Of a stretch of DNA of 64,000 nt, positions 25,145 to 36,119 are shown in pieces (position 1 is the first letter of the stretch; every line of letters starts with the position of its first letter). The DNA comes from Acholoe squamosa. Its lineage: Eukaryota > Annelida > Polychaeta > Phyllodocida > Polynoidae. Both the position numbers and the translations under genes were made by a program. Location: contig OX439035.1 in assembly GCA_949317995.1 (NCBI GenBank), forward strand, positions 78,909,459 through 78,973,458, given 5' to 3'. The notes under the pieces are model-generated. The model had not been told where the DNA came from. It ran no database searches and saw nothing but the letters and a program-made list of their open reading frames with translations.

Positions 25145-25291
25145 CGTCATTACTCTGAAATGACGGCGATGTATTACACAATTGACGTAGCGTAACATAC
25201 GTCAACGTCAAGAGGCCGATACTTATCGGTAGTAGACTTTAGACGTCATAGCATTCTAGACGACTAACTAGCAGTCCTGGTAAGCCTGACG
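25145..25291. promoter_or_regulatory. Cluster of seven CRE-like TGACG/CGTCA sites
   Basis: TGACG or its complement occurs at 25145, 25161, 25183, 25200, 25206, 25244 and 25287: seven in 147 bp where fewer than one is expected. The first is TTACGTCAT, close to an ATF/CREB full site. bZIP factors of the CREB/ATF group bind such sites. Function here is inferred from clustering only. Confidence 0.35.
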
Positions 25292-25397
25292 ATTTTCTGT
25301 TCAAGGAAAACCGTGCAATCTCAGTTTTCTGAGAAAGTTCTAAATGAGAGAATGCTAAGCAGGAAACTATCGGTGTTCAACACATCTTTCTGTATAC

Positions 25398-25517
25398 TGT
25401 GTGGTGCACATATGCGCGGGCACTGACACATTCCTCTGTGAAATTGTGTAATGTAGTTCTCGCCATGAATATGACCTTAGCTGTCGAAATGGCGTTAAAC
25501 CTCTATTACTCACTCAC
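25398..25517 (+). mobile_element. SINE family copy 3 (5'-truncated)
   Basis: 120 bp starting TGTGTGGTGCACATATG and ending in the TCAC tail. Direct repeat TCTTTCTGTATAC at 25385-25397 and 25518-25530, perfect over 13 bp. Confidence 0.85.
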
Positions 25518-25530
25518 TCTTTCTGTATAC

Positions 25531-26925
25531 CGTAGTGATTGAACCGTTTTAGCATATTAAAAATGCAAACGTACATCTGAGTCTGGTGGAAGCCAGTAAG
25601 AAGCCATTTCCCCGTCAGCTCTTATCTTAAAGACTGTGTTGTCTATAGGATACCCAGCCAATGAATGTCCGATCATCAGCTATTAAAGCAGTAGAATATA
25701 ATTTAGTTGTTGCTCCATCAATGTGGAAAATGTATGGGCACACATTCATTTTAAATGCGATTCAAACGCTTTCTCAGTGTAACAACTCGTACCTTCGCCC
25801 TACAACAGTAAGCAAAAGTACATTTGTATGTGTGTAAGGAGGGAAATGTGCAGTAGACGCACACTGTAGTCTAGTCATTCTGAACGGGAAAAAAAGAGTA
25901 AAGAAAGTAGATTTCCTTTTCTTCAGATCTCCTATTATAGACCCACACAATAAGACACCAGAAGACAGTTTGAAAGAAGTCCCACCCTTCTCTTAATTGC
26001 CTCCAGACATTCCCAGATCCCAAAGGTCTATCTGGTAACCAAGGTAACAGTTTTCACCGTGGCATTATGGTATTTATACAACATCGTGGATACATTGTCT
26101 AAATACTGTATGATTGATCAGTCTAAGCGAGGTACCAGTAGCTGTGTTGTAATAGGCCATAAGCAGCATACGACAGGGTGTAGATGTATATATCCTTTGG
26201 CATTTAGCTACATCAATGTGTCATGTTTTACCAAGAAGTTCAGCTCGATAGCGCTTTGAAAGGACTTCTTTACATAACATATGTTTTATGATATAGCAGC
26301 ATATTAGCAAGGGATATCTGTTATTTACCACGAAGGGAAGGGGGGGGGGTATAAAATCCTAGAGGGTCCCTCTGTGTATTTCTTTCAGCGTGTGGGCAAG
26401 AAAAGACCCTTAAATATTTTTGGTGGGAGGCAGATCCATGTCCAATGCCATATATATACAGGTACACACACTATAGGGGATAAGGGAGGACAGAAATGAC
26501 AAAAGTGTCGCAAATGCCAAGGAACCATGTCGCGTTCCTTTATCTCATACTCAGCTACTAGTTGTGCTGTCTTCAGCAGCAAACCTACACCAGTGGCTGT
26601 GGTCTTTCCTTTGAGGATAGTGGATCTGAGAAGATTCCCTATTGTCCCTTATCACAGTGATCACAGACTACAGTAGGTAGCCTACAGCCACTGCACACCC
26701 ACCAGTTAATTGTCAGCGCCAAGATCCCACAGGTAGTATCTGGTTGACACCCTGTAAAGCCAATAGTGTACCCCAAGGCAAGAAGCAATGTTAGACAAAG
26801 CGCAGACTCTTATATACTGTGTGTACAGACTATTCCATAAATGTATGTACAGATTGTATGAGTTTTAGATAACTTTATTTTGAGAACTCATGACATTCTG
26901 GGAGTCACGATGTCGATACATACAA
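25531..26925. other. Non-coding stretch, nothing seen
   Basis: No exon or RNA gene supported. A G run at 26341-26350 only. Confidence 0.4.
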
Positions 26926-27037
26926 TAGAGAGTTTAAGATCACGACTGGTATGGCAACATGTACGTCTAGAATGATAGGAAATGGTAAGCTAGACGTTGT
27001 CGTACACGTTACAAGTGGGCAAATCTTAAACTCTCTA
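26926..27037. mobile_element. 112 bp MITE, copy 1
   Basis: Inverted ends TAGAGAGTTTAAGAT / ATCTTAAACTCTCTA. The interior is also nearly self-complementary around GTACGTCTAG and CTAGACG, so the whole unit can fold into a hairpin. A second copy lies at 27588. Confidence 0.83.
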
Positions 27038-27149
27038 TTACCTTTACGTGTTACATGAACTGAAACGTCTCGGGAGGTTTTGGGCGATGATCTCCACCTC
27101 CGCGGAGGCTTTCCATCACATACTGGCTACAGCCAGTTGATTACGTGTC

Positions 27150-27560
27150 AATTTATAGAAACAGAAATTGAGAAGACTACAGCTTCACACTGTTCAATTT
27201 TACTTGGAGTGAGAAGTCAAAGATTTCTGCCTTCGCATGCCATCCTACTTTTGGAGTGAAAAATAAAGAAGGAGAGGAAATTGCCCGGAACAAATGCCTT
27301 TGCGCTTTCCCTAGAAATGCGATATCAAAGATAGAGAAGACCACTGCCTCTGCACCCAACCCCTAGGTCTGTAATCAAAGAGAGAAGAGATTCTACACCC
27401 CTGCCTAATTTGTAGAAATTTAAGACAAGCATCTTCTCAATCTTTGATCCCTTCCTCTTGAGAAAGGGTGCACAGAGGGAGAAATCAAAGAGGGGAGAGA
27501 CGCCTTCCCCAGCACCGCACCGGGAAAGGGAGAAATCAAAGAGGAAGAGATGCTCGCCGT
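27150..27560. repeat. Degenerate TCAAAGAG-type motif region
   Basis: The words AATCAAAGAG, GTCAAAGAT or ATCAAAGAT followed by GAGAAGA recur about seven times at irregular spacing between the two 112 bp MITEs. It may be an old decayed tandem repeat. No coding support. Confidence 0.35.
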
Positions 27561-27587
27561 TTATCCCTCCCTGCAATGGAGATATAA

Positions 27588-27699
27588 TAGAGAGGTTAAG
27601 ATCACGACGTCTACGGCAGTGTGTACGTCTAGAATGATAGGAAATGTTAGGCTCGACGTTGCCGTACACTTTACAAGTAGGCAAATCTTAACCTCTCTA
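27588..27699. mobile_element. 112 bp MITE, copy 2
   Basis: Same length and structure as 26926-27037; ends TAGAGAGGTTAAGAT / ATCTTAACCTCTCTA. Substitutions in the arms are paired on both sides (T to G at one end, A to C at the other), so the hairpin is kept. Confidence 0.83.
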
Positions 27700-27814
27700 A
27701 TACACGTCTTCATCTACTTCACCCTCGCCACCCCCCCCCCCCATAGATTGCCCCAATACAGTTCTTTTCTTTATTCAATGATCATCAATGTGTCAGGAAG
27801 ATGTTTTTCCCGGT

Positions 27815-27885
27815 TTGGTGCGACGATCTATGATTGCTCCCGTGGAGAGGGCTGGGGAGGGGGCAGGTTTGGGGTTAAAGCATAT
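27815..27885 (+). repeat. Dispersed repeat, inverted partner at 30535
   Basis: 71 bp containing ATCTATGATTGCTCCC and GGGGAGGGGGCAGG. It matches 30535-30605 on the other strand at 66 of 71 positions. Confidence 0.85.
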
Positions 27886-28835
27886 GGGTACTAAGGTACT
27901 TGATTTTCAAAGCTGAATCTATTTTTAGATTCAATTTATATGGAGGGATGTGAGGTTGGTCGGAACATAAAATGAAAATTCGCTGTACACAGGTAGTAGG
28001 ATTCGCTGAGGAGAGAGCTCTTACTGTACATGCACGATATGCATATATATACAGCAGGTACATGCACAATATGTATAACCCCAATTCTGCCTCTGGACCA
28101 TGTCAATACGTTAATCAATACCGTACAATGCAGGCCTTTACCATATCCAGGTCGTTAATGGGTGTGGCAATAATAACCATCATTGGTATGGATGCTGTGT
28201 ATTTATAATCCATCCCAGTAATTGTCTGTTAACTTTTATTATTATGTTCATTGGTGTCTATGGTGGCGCTGAAGGAAATATGATCAACGTGAAACGGATC
28301 TATGGTAACATTTCTCGCCTTTAGGCAGGGGTAGTACTTATACAAATGTATATGGGTCCACCTAGGGCATATATGTGTTTGGATTTTCACTATCCTGTTT
28401 TTCTATATTGTCTGTGACTTCCAAGTTGCTTCATTAATCTGTTTACATAGAATTAATCAAGGTAATAGACAAAGCTTTGTGACATAAAATCAAGAAGAGT
28501 ATTTTTGATGAAATGTCAAACATTTGAATTCCTTCCGAAAGGACTTCACTGTGATAGGGGCAAGTATCATATAGGTCTTAACACCCCAAAAAGCACTGAT
28601 ATGTTTGTGAAACAACTGAGGGCTGCCCCCATCTTTTCACAGCAAATAACTCCAAGAAATTAAAAAAAAAAAAACAAAGTCGTGAGGTCAATAACTGGGA
28701 ACTCATCACATCCAAAGCGACACATCCCTTTATTCTATATCATCGATAATATTGCATATACTTCATCATGGTTTATTGATCTATCGCACTGTACATTATA
28801 TTATATATGTGCCATTCTTGTTTATCACTATATCT

Positions 28836-28913
28836 GAACAACTGTTTCTTATCTTTGCAGGTAAGTACGACAATCCACCATTAATCCCGATCCCCTCTTG
28901 GCGGTATGTAAGT
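28836..28913 (+). promoter_or_regulatory. Candidate recursive-splice site with RS-exon
   Basis: A pyrimidine-rich tract, CTGTTTCTTATCTTTGCAG, abuts a perfect donor GTAAGT at 28860/28861, the consensus of a zero-length recursive-splice (ratchet) exon. A second perfect GTAAGT begins at 28908, defining a 47 nt possible RS-exon (28861-28907) that carries an in-frame TAA when read from its first base and whose length is not a multiple of three. Such sites remove very long introns stepwise in flies and vertebrates. The site is on the same strand as ITPR, within what may be its long 5' intron; that placement is inference. Confidence 0.45.
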
Positions 28914-30247
28914 AACTATTCTAGATGTATTTTCTCCTCCCCTATAGACTATACCAGGAAGGTCAGAGTTCTTTCTATGCATGGCCTCCTGTAGACCGGT
29001 ACTTAAGTATTTAAGACCTCCTATCCAGTGACAGAGACCCCCACAGTGCTGATGAGGCTCTCCGTCAGGGCCTATCTATCTGAGCACAGATCAACCTTAG
29101 CCCCAGATTAGCCGCAGGCTAGTCCAACTGCAATCCTCTTTTAATGGTGCCGCAGTCTACTTCAGTTTAAATTTGCATCTATTGAATGCTCTTTTCAGGG
29201 ATTGCACTGGCTGAGGGTGGGCCGATGATACTGCATAGCGTGCTGAATCAGCTGTTGTTCAGTTTTTAACGGCCTGTCATTACATTAAAAGTTCGCCAAT
29301 GTCTCTGAACCGGGTGTATGTTACTGGGATCGGGTATCTTTAATATCAAACATATATTTGTTTTGGTATTAATTTGCGTTATTCGAAATCCAAAGGACAC
29401 CGGTTGTATGATGCGAAGGTGTGAAAATCTAGAGGCAGACCAATTAGATTTAATAGGTTTTGTTGAATGTAGAGAGGAGTTGAAAAGGAGCTGGGGATAA
29501 ATGATGTATAGGCCTCTTTACTTTTCATCAATATACATACACCTGATTTTGTTTAATGGAATTATAATTCTTGAAAGGTCTATGAAAAGACCCCCGCCCT
29601 TCATATGAGGACTCGAAAAACATAGCCAGTAAATTTATTTCCATTGTATAGATACATGTATTAGCTTTTGGTAATGGCAGATCAACACTTATCATAACAT
29701 ATCATGTATTTACTATAATTAGTCAGCAAAGTGTGAGAAGGTAAATAGGTTAGTTTATTATGTTACTAGTCACATTTACTGCACAGTAAACCAGTGCGAT
29801 GTGCTTTATGGGCCCGGAGCTGCATATACCTTCTGGAGGTGGCTCTCCCTCTACCTATTTCCTCCAGGGCCTGATGACTGATGGGGCTTAACTGGAGAAG
29901 ATGGACGTTGGTGTGTTGTTAGTGTCTAGGGTAGGCAGGACGCAGGTGCAACTGGTGATGAACACACACTCCACCTGCTTTTAGAAAAGTAATCGCAATA
30001 GACACTGCCGCCTTCTTTACAAAGCCTGTCGATAATCCTCCTACAAACATATAATTACTCTAAGGATAAGGATCGTGTTTTATCCGATTAAACAGTAAGA
30101 ATATTACTGTTGTGAATTTGCATCTGAATTCCCTGTCATGATTATCTGCATCCATTTATATCATGAATATTTAAGTGGTAGATAAAGGAAAAGTCCCATG
30201 TACCCAATCTTCACTCACCACCTAAATATGGTATTAAACTACCAAAT
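28914..30247. other. Non-coding stretch, nothing seen
   Basis: No supported gene or repeat. Confidence 0.4.
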
Positions 30248-32904
30248 GAGCAGCTCAGCTCTGGTTTAAATTGGTTCTGCTTTGTGTCTCACATTGCTGA
30301 GTCTTTGATCGCTAAGCCCGGAGGTGGGGGATGAATGAGCAGTTGCAGTGATAATCCATGATCCCCCTGAACGAGCTGCTCCTGCCCTGTTGGTAATAGA
30401 TCAGCCGAGCTGCTCACACATCACTACTGTACGTGTGGACAACCGCCTGAGCAGCTCACTGGGCCAGGTGGGCGATAAAAGCTGTGCCCGAGGTAATGTG
30501 TGGTGTGCTTTGGAAGCAGAGCCACCACACATATATATGCTCTAACCCCAGACCTGCCCCCTCCCCAGCTCTCTCCATGGGAGCAATCATAGATCGTTGC
30601 ACCAAGCCTGTCATTAGCGGCTTTTAAACAAAACCCTGGTGTATTCACCCTTTCATAATGTGTTTATGGAATGTATAGGGGCAGTCAAACCACTTTATGT
30701 GAGCTCAGGGAGTAGTAGTGTTCAGGATACGGATTAGGATTAATTTATCTCTCTGCTAATTCATTCGTTCTGCAGTGTGTCCTGGTTGAGACTAGGCCAT
30801 TATTCTGGACTTGAGTACATGTACCACATCCTGGGAACGAGGGCACTTAGTTACCTATATACCGAATGTGCAATGGGTGCAGATAGAGTATGTCCCAAGC
30901 TACCACCTGGAGATTTTTCGTTTTCTTTCTTGCTGCCAGTGGCCATTGCTGCAGAACGGACTGTGCATTTGGCATTGGATCGTGTGGCTGTAAATGATTG
31001 CTTGGTACCCACTAATTTGAATTAACCCTGGAGCAACTCAACATTTGAGCTAGTGGTACTGCTGCACTTCATCATCTCCCATCCCCTAAGAGACCCGTTA
31101 AAATCAAAACGGTGTAAACCAATGGAGGCAGCTACTCACTTGAAATCGAGTGTTCTTGTGAGCATCTCTGAGCTGCTCCCGTCAGCAGTGGTGTCTGAGG
31201 AGTGTTTAGCGCCTACAGGAAGTTCTGCTGGCAGGGTCTGTTGGTGTGAACACAGGCTGTGATAAGTTAGTGAGAGCATAATGTGGGATACTTGTAGGAG
31301 ATGTAAACAGGGCCTAGTCCATGTCCACCAACCCAGCTGGATGGCCGAGGGCATCCATATATTGGTGATAATATACAAAAATATTCATGATTATTACCAT
31401 GGTTGTATAAATATGTACAGTATATGGAAACGTCTGTGATGATCTGGGCCTATGTTAACCAGGGACTGAGCCGATATTAAGTCGCATGACTAATACAAAG
31501 GGATTGGTGTACATATATATGTATTCTCCGGAATATTTCCTGGCGCTATTACTAATCCTGTGCATTTACTGTTTTAGAAAGGAATGTAGCTCTATATATT
31601 TCGTATGATACTAATATTACTTAGAATTAGTCAAGTTGAGCACTATACATTGTAGTTATATTGATTGCTATAACAAAGGAGACTACCTAGACACTTGGTT
31701 TTATCAGTTATCAGAGGGAAATCTCTGAAGCGGGATCTAAAGTAATTAGACGACTGGGCTTTCAGACATGTCCTTTGACAGGGACACATGAACGGCAATT
31801 GTTCTCACTGAGTGCTGTAGAGTAGACGACTTAGTGAAAGCTGTCAGCTCATATCTCTCACAAGTCCTCTATGTCAAGATTACTGATAGGTAAAGCAGAA
31901 TACAATGACATTGTTTTATCATCTAAATTACTGTGAGCAGAATAGAGCAGAGAAGCTAAGCCTGTTGTTGAAATCAATAATAAAACTAACAGCGCCATTT
32001 GGTGATGAGTGTAGATCTATGCGTAGATCTATGCCCATAGGTCTTTGGCGCTAAAGTGCTAGAAAGGGGAAATGTTGGTGCAGGCGGAATAACTAATTTG
32101 CTATAGGTGATGTATAGAATGAATAGCTAAACAGAGCCTGCTTACTCCCATAAAAGAGCTGAGGTGAGCTGCTCTCACGATGATAGGAAGAATAATATTC
32201 TCTCTCCAGACTCATCCGCCATCGCATATGGACAGATTCTGGGGGAAAAAGGTTTTACATGATTTGTATTTGATCAGGACAATATGACAAACGAGGGAAA
32301 TCAGTTGCCTTCAGTTCATCTACTGCGCTATGGGGTTTTTCATGGGGAAGGCGAATCCTCTTGCAATAGTGAGCTGTCTACAGTTTCTATGTTTGATGAA
32401 GTCTATAGTTAAGGCGTTGTCGTTGATATGATTCCAGCCACAGGCATCGCTGCTATGCTACTTATTGCCATAGGCGTTACTGCCAGCTCCGCAGTCTTGT
32501 AGTAGAAAGTAGAGGTTGCTGAATAGAGAGGTATATATGTTAGACTGGTGCACGTCGGTTCTCGCTGGGCGTCTTAAAGGGGAACGAAGACTATAAATAG
32601 GACGGAACAGCCTGTGATCCCACAGGGGGTCTCATATAAGGTGGGGTAAAGAGCTCTGGTCAAATATGCCAAGTTATCCTAAATATCTCTGTCTTTAGTG
32701 AATACTATTTTCTGCAAAGCACATACCATATGTGTGAGTACCTCAATGATAGGTATAGCTAAAATCAGCTTTTTCTGATGAATAAAACAATCAGAAATTG
32801 AGTATTTTATTTTCTCCAACTGTCAGAATTTTGAAATTAGGCTGGTCCATCAATAGACACCAACCCACTTCTGTTGAGTTGTTGGTCAGTTTATGGAGCT
32901 GCTC
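30248..32904. promoter_or_regulatory. Cluster of palindromic GAGCWGCTC motifs
   Basis: The 9-mer GAGCTGCTC or its complement GAGCAGCTC occurs at 30248, 30373, 30407, 30449, 31170, 32166 and 32896. Three more copies are at 19316, 48921 and 54319. Chance expectation is about 0.5 per 64 kb. The site is a perfect inverted repeat around one A/T, as for a dimeric binding protein. An enhancer role is inference; no factor is assigned. Confidence 0.4.
30535..30605 (-). repeat. Dispersed repeat, inverted partner of 27815
   Basis: Reverse-strand copy of 27815-27885, 93% identical, 2.65 kb away. No target duplication was recognised. Confidence 0.85.
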
Positions 32905-33134
32905 CAACCTCCACCCCCAAACCCTAATGACCCCACACAGACCAAACTTCAAACAGGACCACCTGTGGGGCAATAAAAATTAGCACCTCTGTGTGGAAGC
33001 AGTATACACATGCTGTAAGGACACAGCAGGACTTCAGTTCGTATGTACACCAACGGAATCTATCCCTTTAACCTAGGAGAACACGTTAGCAGAGCGAAGC
33101 GCAGCAGGGTCTGCCGATGAACACAAGGGGCCCA

Positions 33135-33137
<3 letters not shown>

Positions 33138-33204
<67 letters not shown>
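33138..33204. repeat. (TA)n microsatellite
   Basis: About 67 bp of uninterrupted TA. Confidence 0.97.
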
Positions 33205-33207
<3 letters not shown>

Positions 33208-35135
33208 AGCCTGCAGGCTTCCCCAGTTGACCAATTCAGAATGATCTGCTCTATGGCACTTATTCACTCCTAATTCTCAGAACTACTAAAAGTAGACCAC
33301 AGTGATGTCTATGGATATAAAGACCGGGATTTTGTGGAGTTATTAGTGTCAGACACAATATATTCTTCATAGGACAGAAATTAAATATATTCGTTTTATG
33401 GCTGTGTATATGAATAATTCAATGTAATAGCAGAGATAAGAGACTGTCATTTACGAGTATTTTAGGAGTATTAATTAACAGCTGCCCGCATGTCGCATCC
33501 TTAAATAGTGTCTGACAGCCTAAAGACTCTTTGTCAGATAATGATAGAAAACTATGGCCAAAAAAATAAAGGTGTGTTTCCATTTACATGACTTGAGAAG
33601 GGTCAATGCTGCATTTAATAAACCCAGAAAGAAACACGATAGATGCATTTTTAGTCATCTTCCTTCTACTTTTAAGCATGTGAAACATTAACTTCACCAA
33701 TTTCTTCAGCCATAATGAAATTTGAATTTGTTATAGTACTGCTATAGTTTTTCTTCAGTCATTGCCTATTCTCACGCGTTAATGGGGGCAAGAAAGGACA
33801 TATTCATCGAACCTTATGATGAAATAAGTCGAAGTTCAGTTCATAATTTCTCCCGAAGTATGTAATAAATGAGTCTGTGTGTCCATGCTATTAAAGATCA
33901 CTCAGTTCGGGAAAAGGACACGAAATTAAGCTTCGAAGCAAAGATATCCTTGTAAGGCTGCTTAGTTTTATTTCCATTACTGGTAATTGCATGGAGCCAT
34001 CATATTTGGATAATTTTTGAGAAGCAAGCCGACTGTTGAAGCTAATAATAGACCAATCGTAGTGATAGCTTGGCTGATTTAGTTGAAGCTACCTGTCCAT
34101 ATTTTCTAGTTCAGTTTTTTATGGTAAAACAGATCATTACCATTAGGTAGGTCTTCTTAGAATTAAACATTTTCAAAGCATCGTTGTAAGTGACTGGTAT
34201 TGGCAGATTTTAAACGAAGGAGGCCTGTGACAGGACCAGTCAAGGCCATAATCTTTGAATATTTCAAGAGACAATGGTTTCATCAAAACCATCAAAATCA
34301 ATTATTGACTTCTATAGTTCCTTGGTGATTTGAATTAGAATGAAGATTCATGTAAGTGTAGAATACCTTAATAACATGACATAGTCTTTGCCAAATGATT
34401 GCTTTGCATGAGGTGTAAATTTCTTTTTTCAAGAAATGCTTCTTGTTAGCCGAAATCGATACAATGTAATTATGAAAGCCACTGATAGAAGCGGATATGT
34501 GTACAATTTTGAAGCTGCTGTACCCAGCATGTGCATGCATTTCCAGATCATATATCAAGAAATCTACACATTGATATATGTTTTGAGTTCTTAATATTCT
34601 CAGCTTACTCATTGATGGAAAATTGCAGTCCAAAACGGTTTGCGTGACTACATTGGTGAAATCAGAGACGAAGAAAAAGGGACATGAGTTATATTTCAGT
34701 AAAGAATCTACCACGTTACCAGTTCTTAAGCAAGTGGCATCAGTACCTCAAAGATGCTCATGCACGCCATGACTGCTTTATTTACCATACCATGTTGTTC
34801 CTGTAGAAGTCTCATCACGCAAGGCAAAATCAGCCTCGAATGTAGAGGGCAGGGAAGAATGTAATAGGAAGGAGTGGGATGCTCTCATTGCCCTCAGTCC
34901 TGAGAGGAGCCCACCTTTTACTGGTAGGCTACTCTCAGCAATTACCCTAGTGCATGTCCTTACCCAACAACGACCTCACATGGTCTGGAATTAGCAATGT
35001 TGTAGGTCAGGCTTTTAGAGAGGGTAAATCCACGTGTGATGTATTTAATTCGAGGCACTGTAAATGGTCTCTAAAATAAACGGATTTCTCACGAAAAATA
35101 GACAAAGCTGTATAAATCAGAGCAAACAGGAACTG
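33205..35135. other. Non-coding stretch, nothing seen
   Basis: The minus frame 34298-34714 (138 codons) has no domain or splice support. Otherwise AT-rich. Confidence 0.4.
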
Positions 35136-35275
35136 CCGTAATCTCCCGCGTATAAGGCGCGTCTTATACGCGAATCAGATCGTGCATGGGTCTTATACGC
35201 GAGAGGCAGGCTGCCTTGAGTTGGGGGTGCGCCTTATACGCGGGTTTAACTGGTACCCCAATTTAGATAAGGTGG

Positions 35276-35531
35276 GTATGATGCTGATCATATATTTTTT
35301 TGAATGCCACAAATGAGGTGTGACTTGAAGTATAACTTATCTCTAACATTGTATTATCAGTTCTTTTGATTTATTTTCATACATTCATGCATTCTATCAA
35401 TGTTGTAGCATGTTAGGGAATGAATTTAAATCATAACATTATCTAAACATAGTTGGAACATCTGTTCTAAAGTCAAACATACAGCAAGTGTATATAAATG
35501 GTATACTGGCTCCATCTGGTGGCACTTCTAG
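35276..35531 (+). repeat. Left arm of 256 bp hairpin
   Basis: Complementary to 35612-35868 with very few mismatches, for example around GGTATACTGGCTCCATCTGG. The loop 35532-35611 is unique. Confidence 0.93.
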
Positions 35532-35611
35532 GAACCATTCCTATTGAACACATGATTATAAATGATCATGTTTACAGTGTATCAGTACAGTAGTGATGGA
35601 CTACATGGATA

Positions 35612-35868
35612 CTAGAAGTGCCACCAGATGGAGCCAGTATACCATTTATATACACTTGCTGTATGTTTGACTTTAGAACAGATGTTCCAACTATGTTTAG
35701 ATAATGTTATGATTTAAATTCATTCCCTAACATGCTACAACATTGATAGAATGCATGAATGTATGAAAAGAAATCAAAAGAACTGATAATACAATGTTAG
35801 AGATAAGTTCTACTTCAGGTCACACCTCATTTGTGGCATTCAAAAAAAATATATGATCAGCATCATAC
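35612..35868 (-). repeat. Right arm of 256 bp hairpin
   Basis: Reverse complement of 35276-35531, one base longer overall. The high identity points to a recent origin or ongoing conversion between arms. Confidence 0.93.
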
Positions 35869-36119
35869 TCAACCTGATCTTAACCCTACCTAAGGCTATC
35901 CCCAACTACAAGGAGACCCTCGTCTCCTTGTAGCAGGCCATGGACGAGGTGCGCCTTGTACGCGGACCAGACCCCCTGAGTTAGGGGTGCGCCTTATACG
36001 CGGGCTTTTTCAGTGTACCAATTCAGAGAAGGTATGTGGGCCTTCTACGCGAACCAGCCTTCTCTGAGTCGGGGGTGCGCCTTCTACGCGAGCTGCGCCT
36101 TCTACGCGAGAGATTACGG

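Larger units (their letters stand above)
35136..36119. mobile_element. 984 bp foldback element with GCGCCTTATACGCG repeats
   Basis: Ends are CCGTAATCTCCCGCG and the inverted CGCGAGAGATTACGG. About nine variants of GCGCCTTATACGCG occur in the two end regions (35145-35255 and 35945-36110). The middle is a near-perfect inverted repeat: arms 35276-35531 and 35612-35868 around an 80 bp loop. No coding capacity. TG flanks both sides and may be a 2 bp duplication. The ends resemble the element at 51680 (CCGTAAATCC). Confidence 0.8.

Noticed and set aside
34298-34714. 138-codon frame on -
   Set aside because: No recognisable family and AT-rich codon use like the surrounding non-coding DNA.
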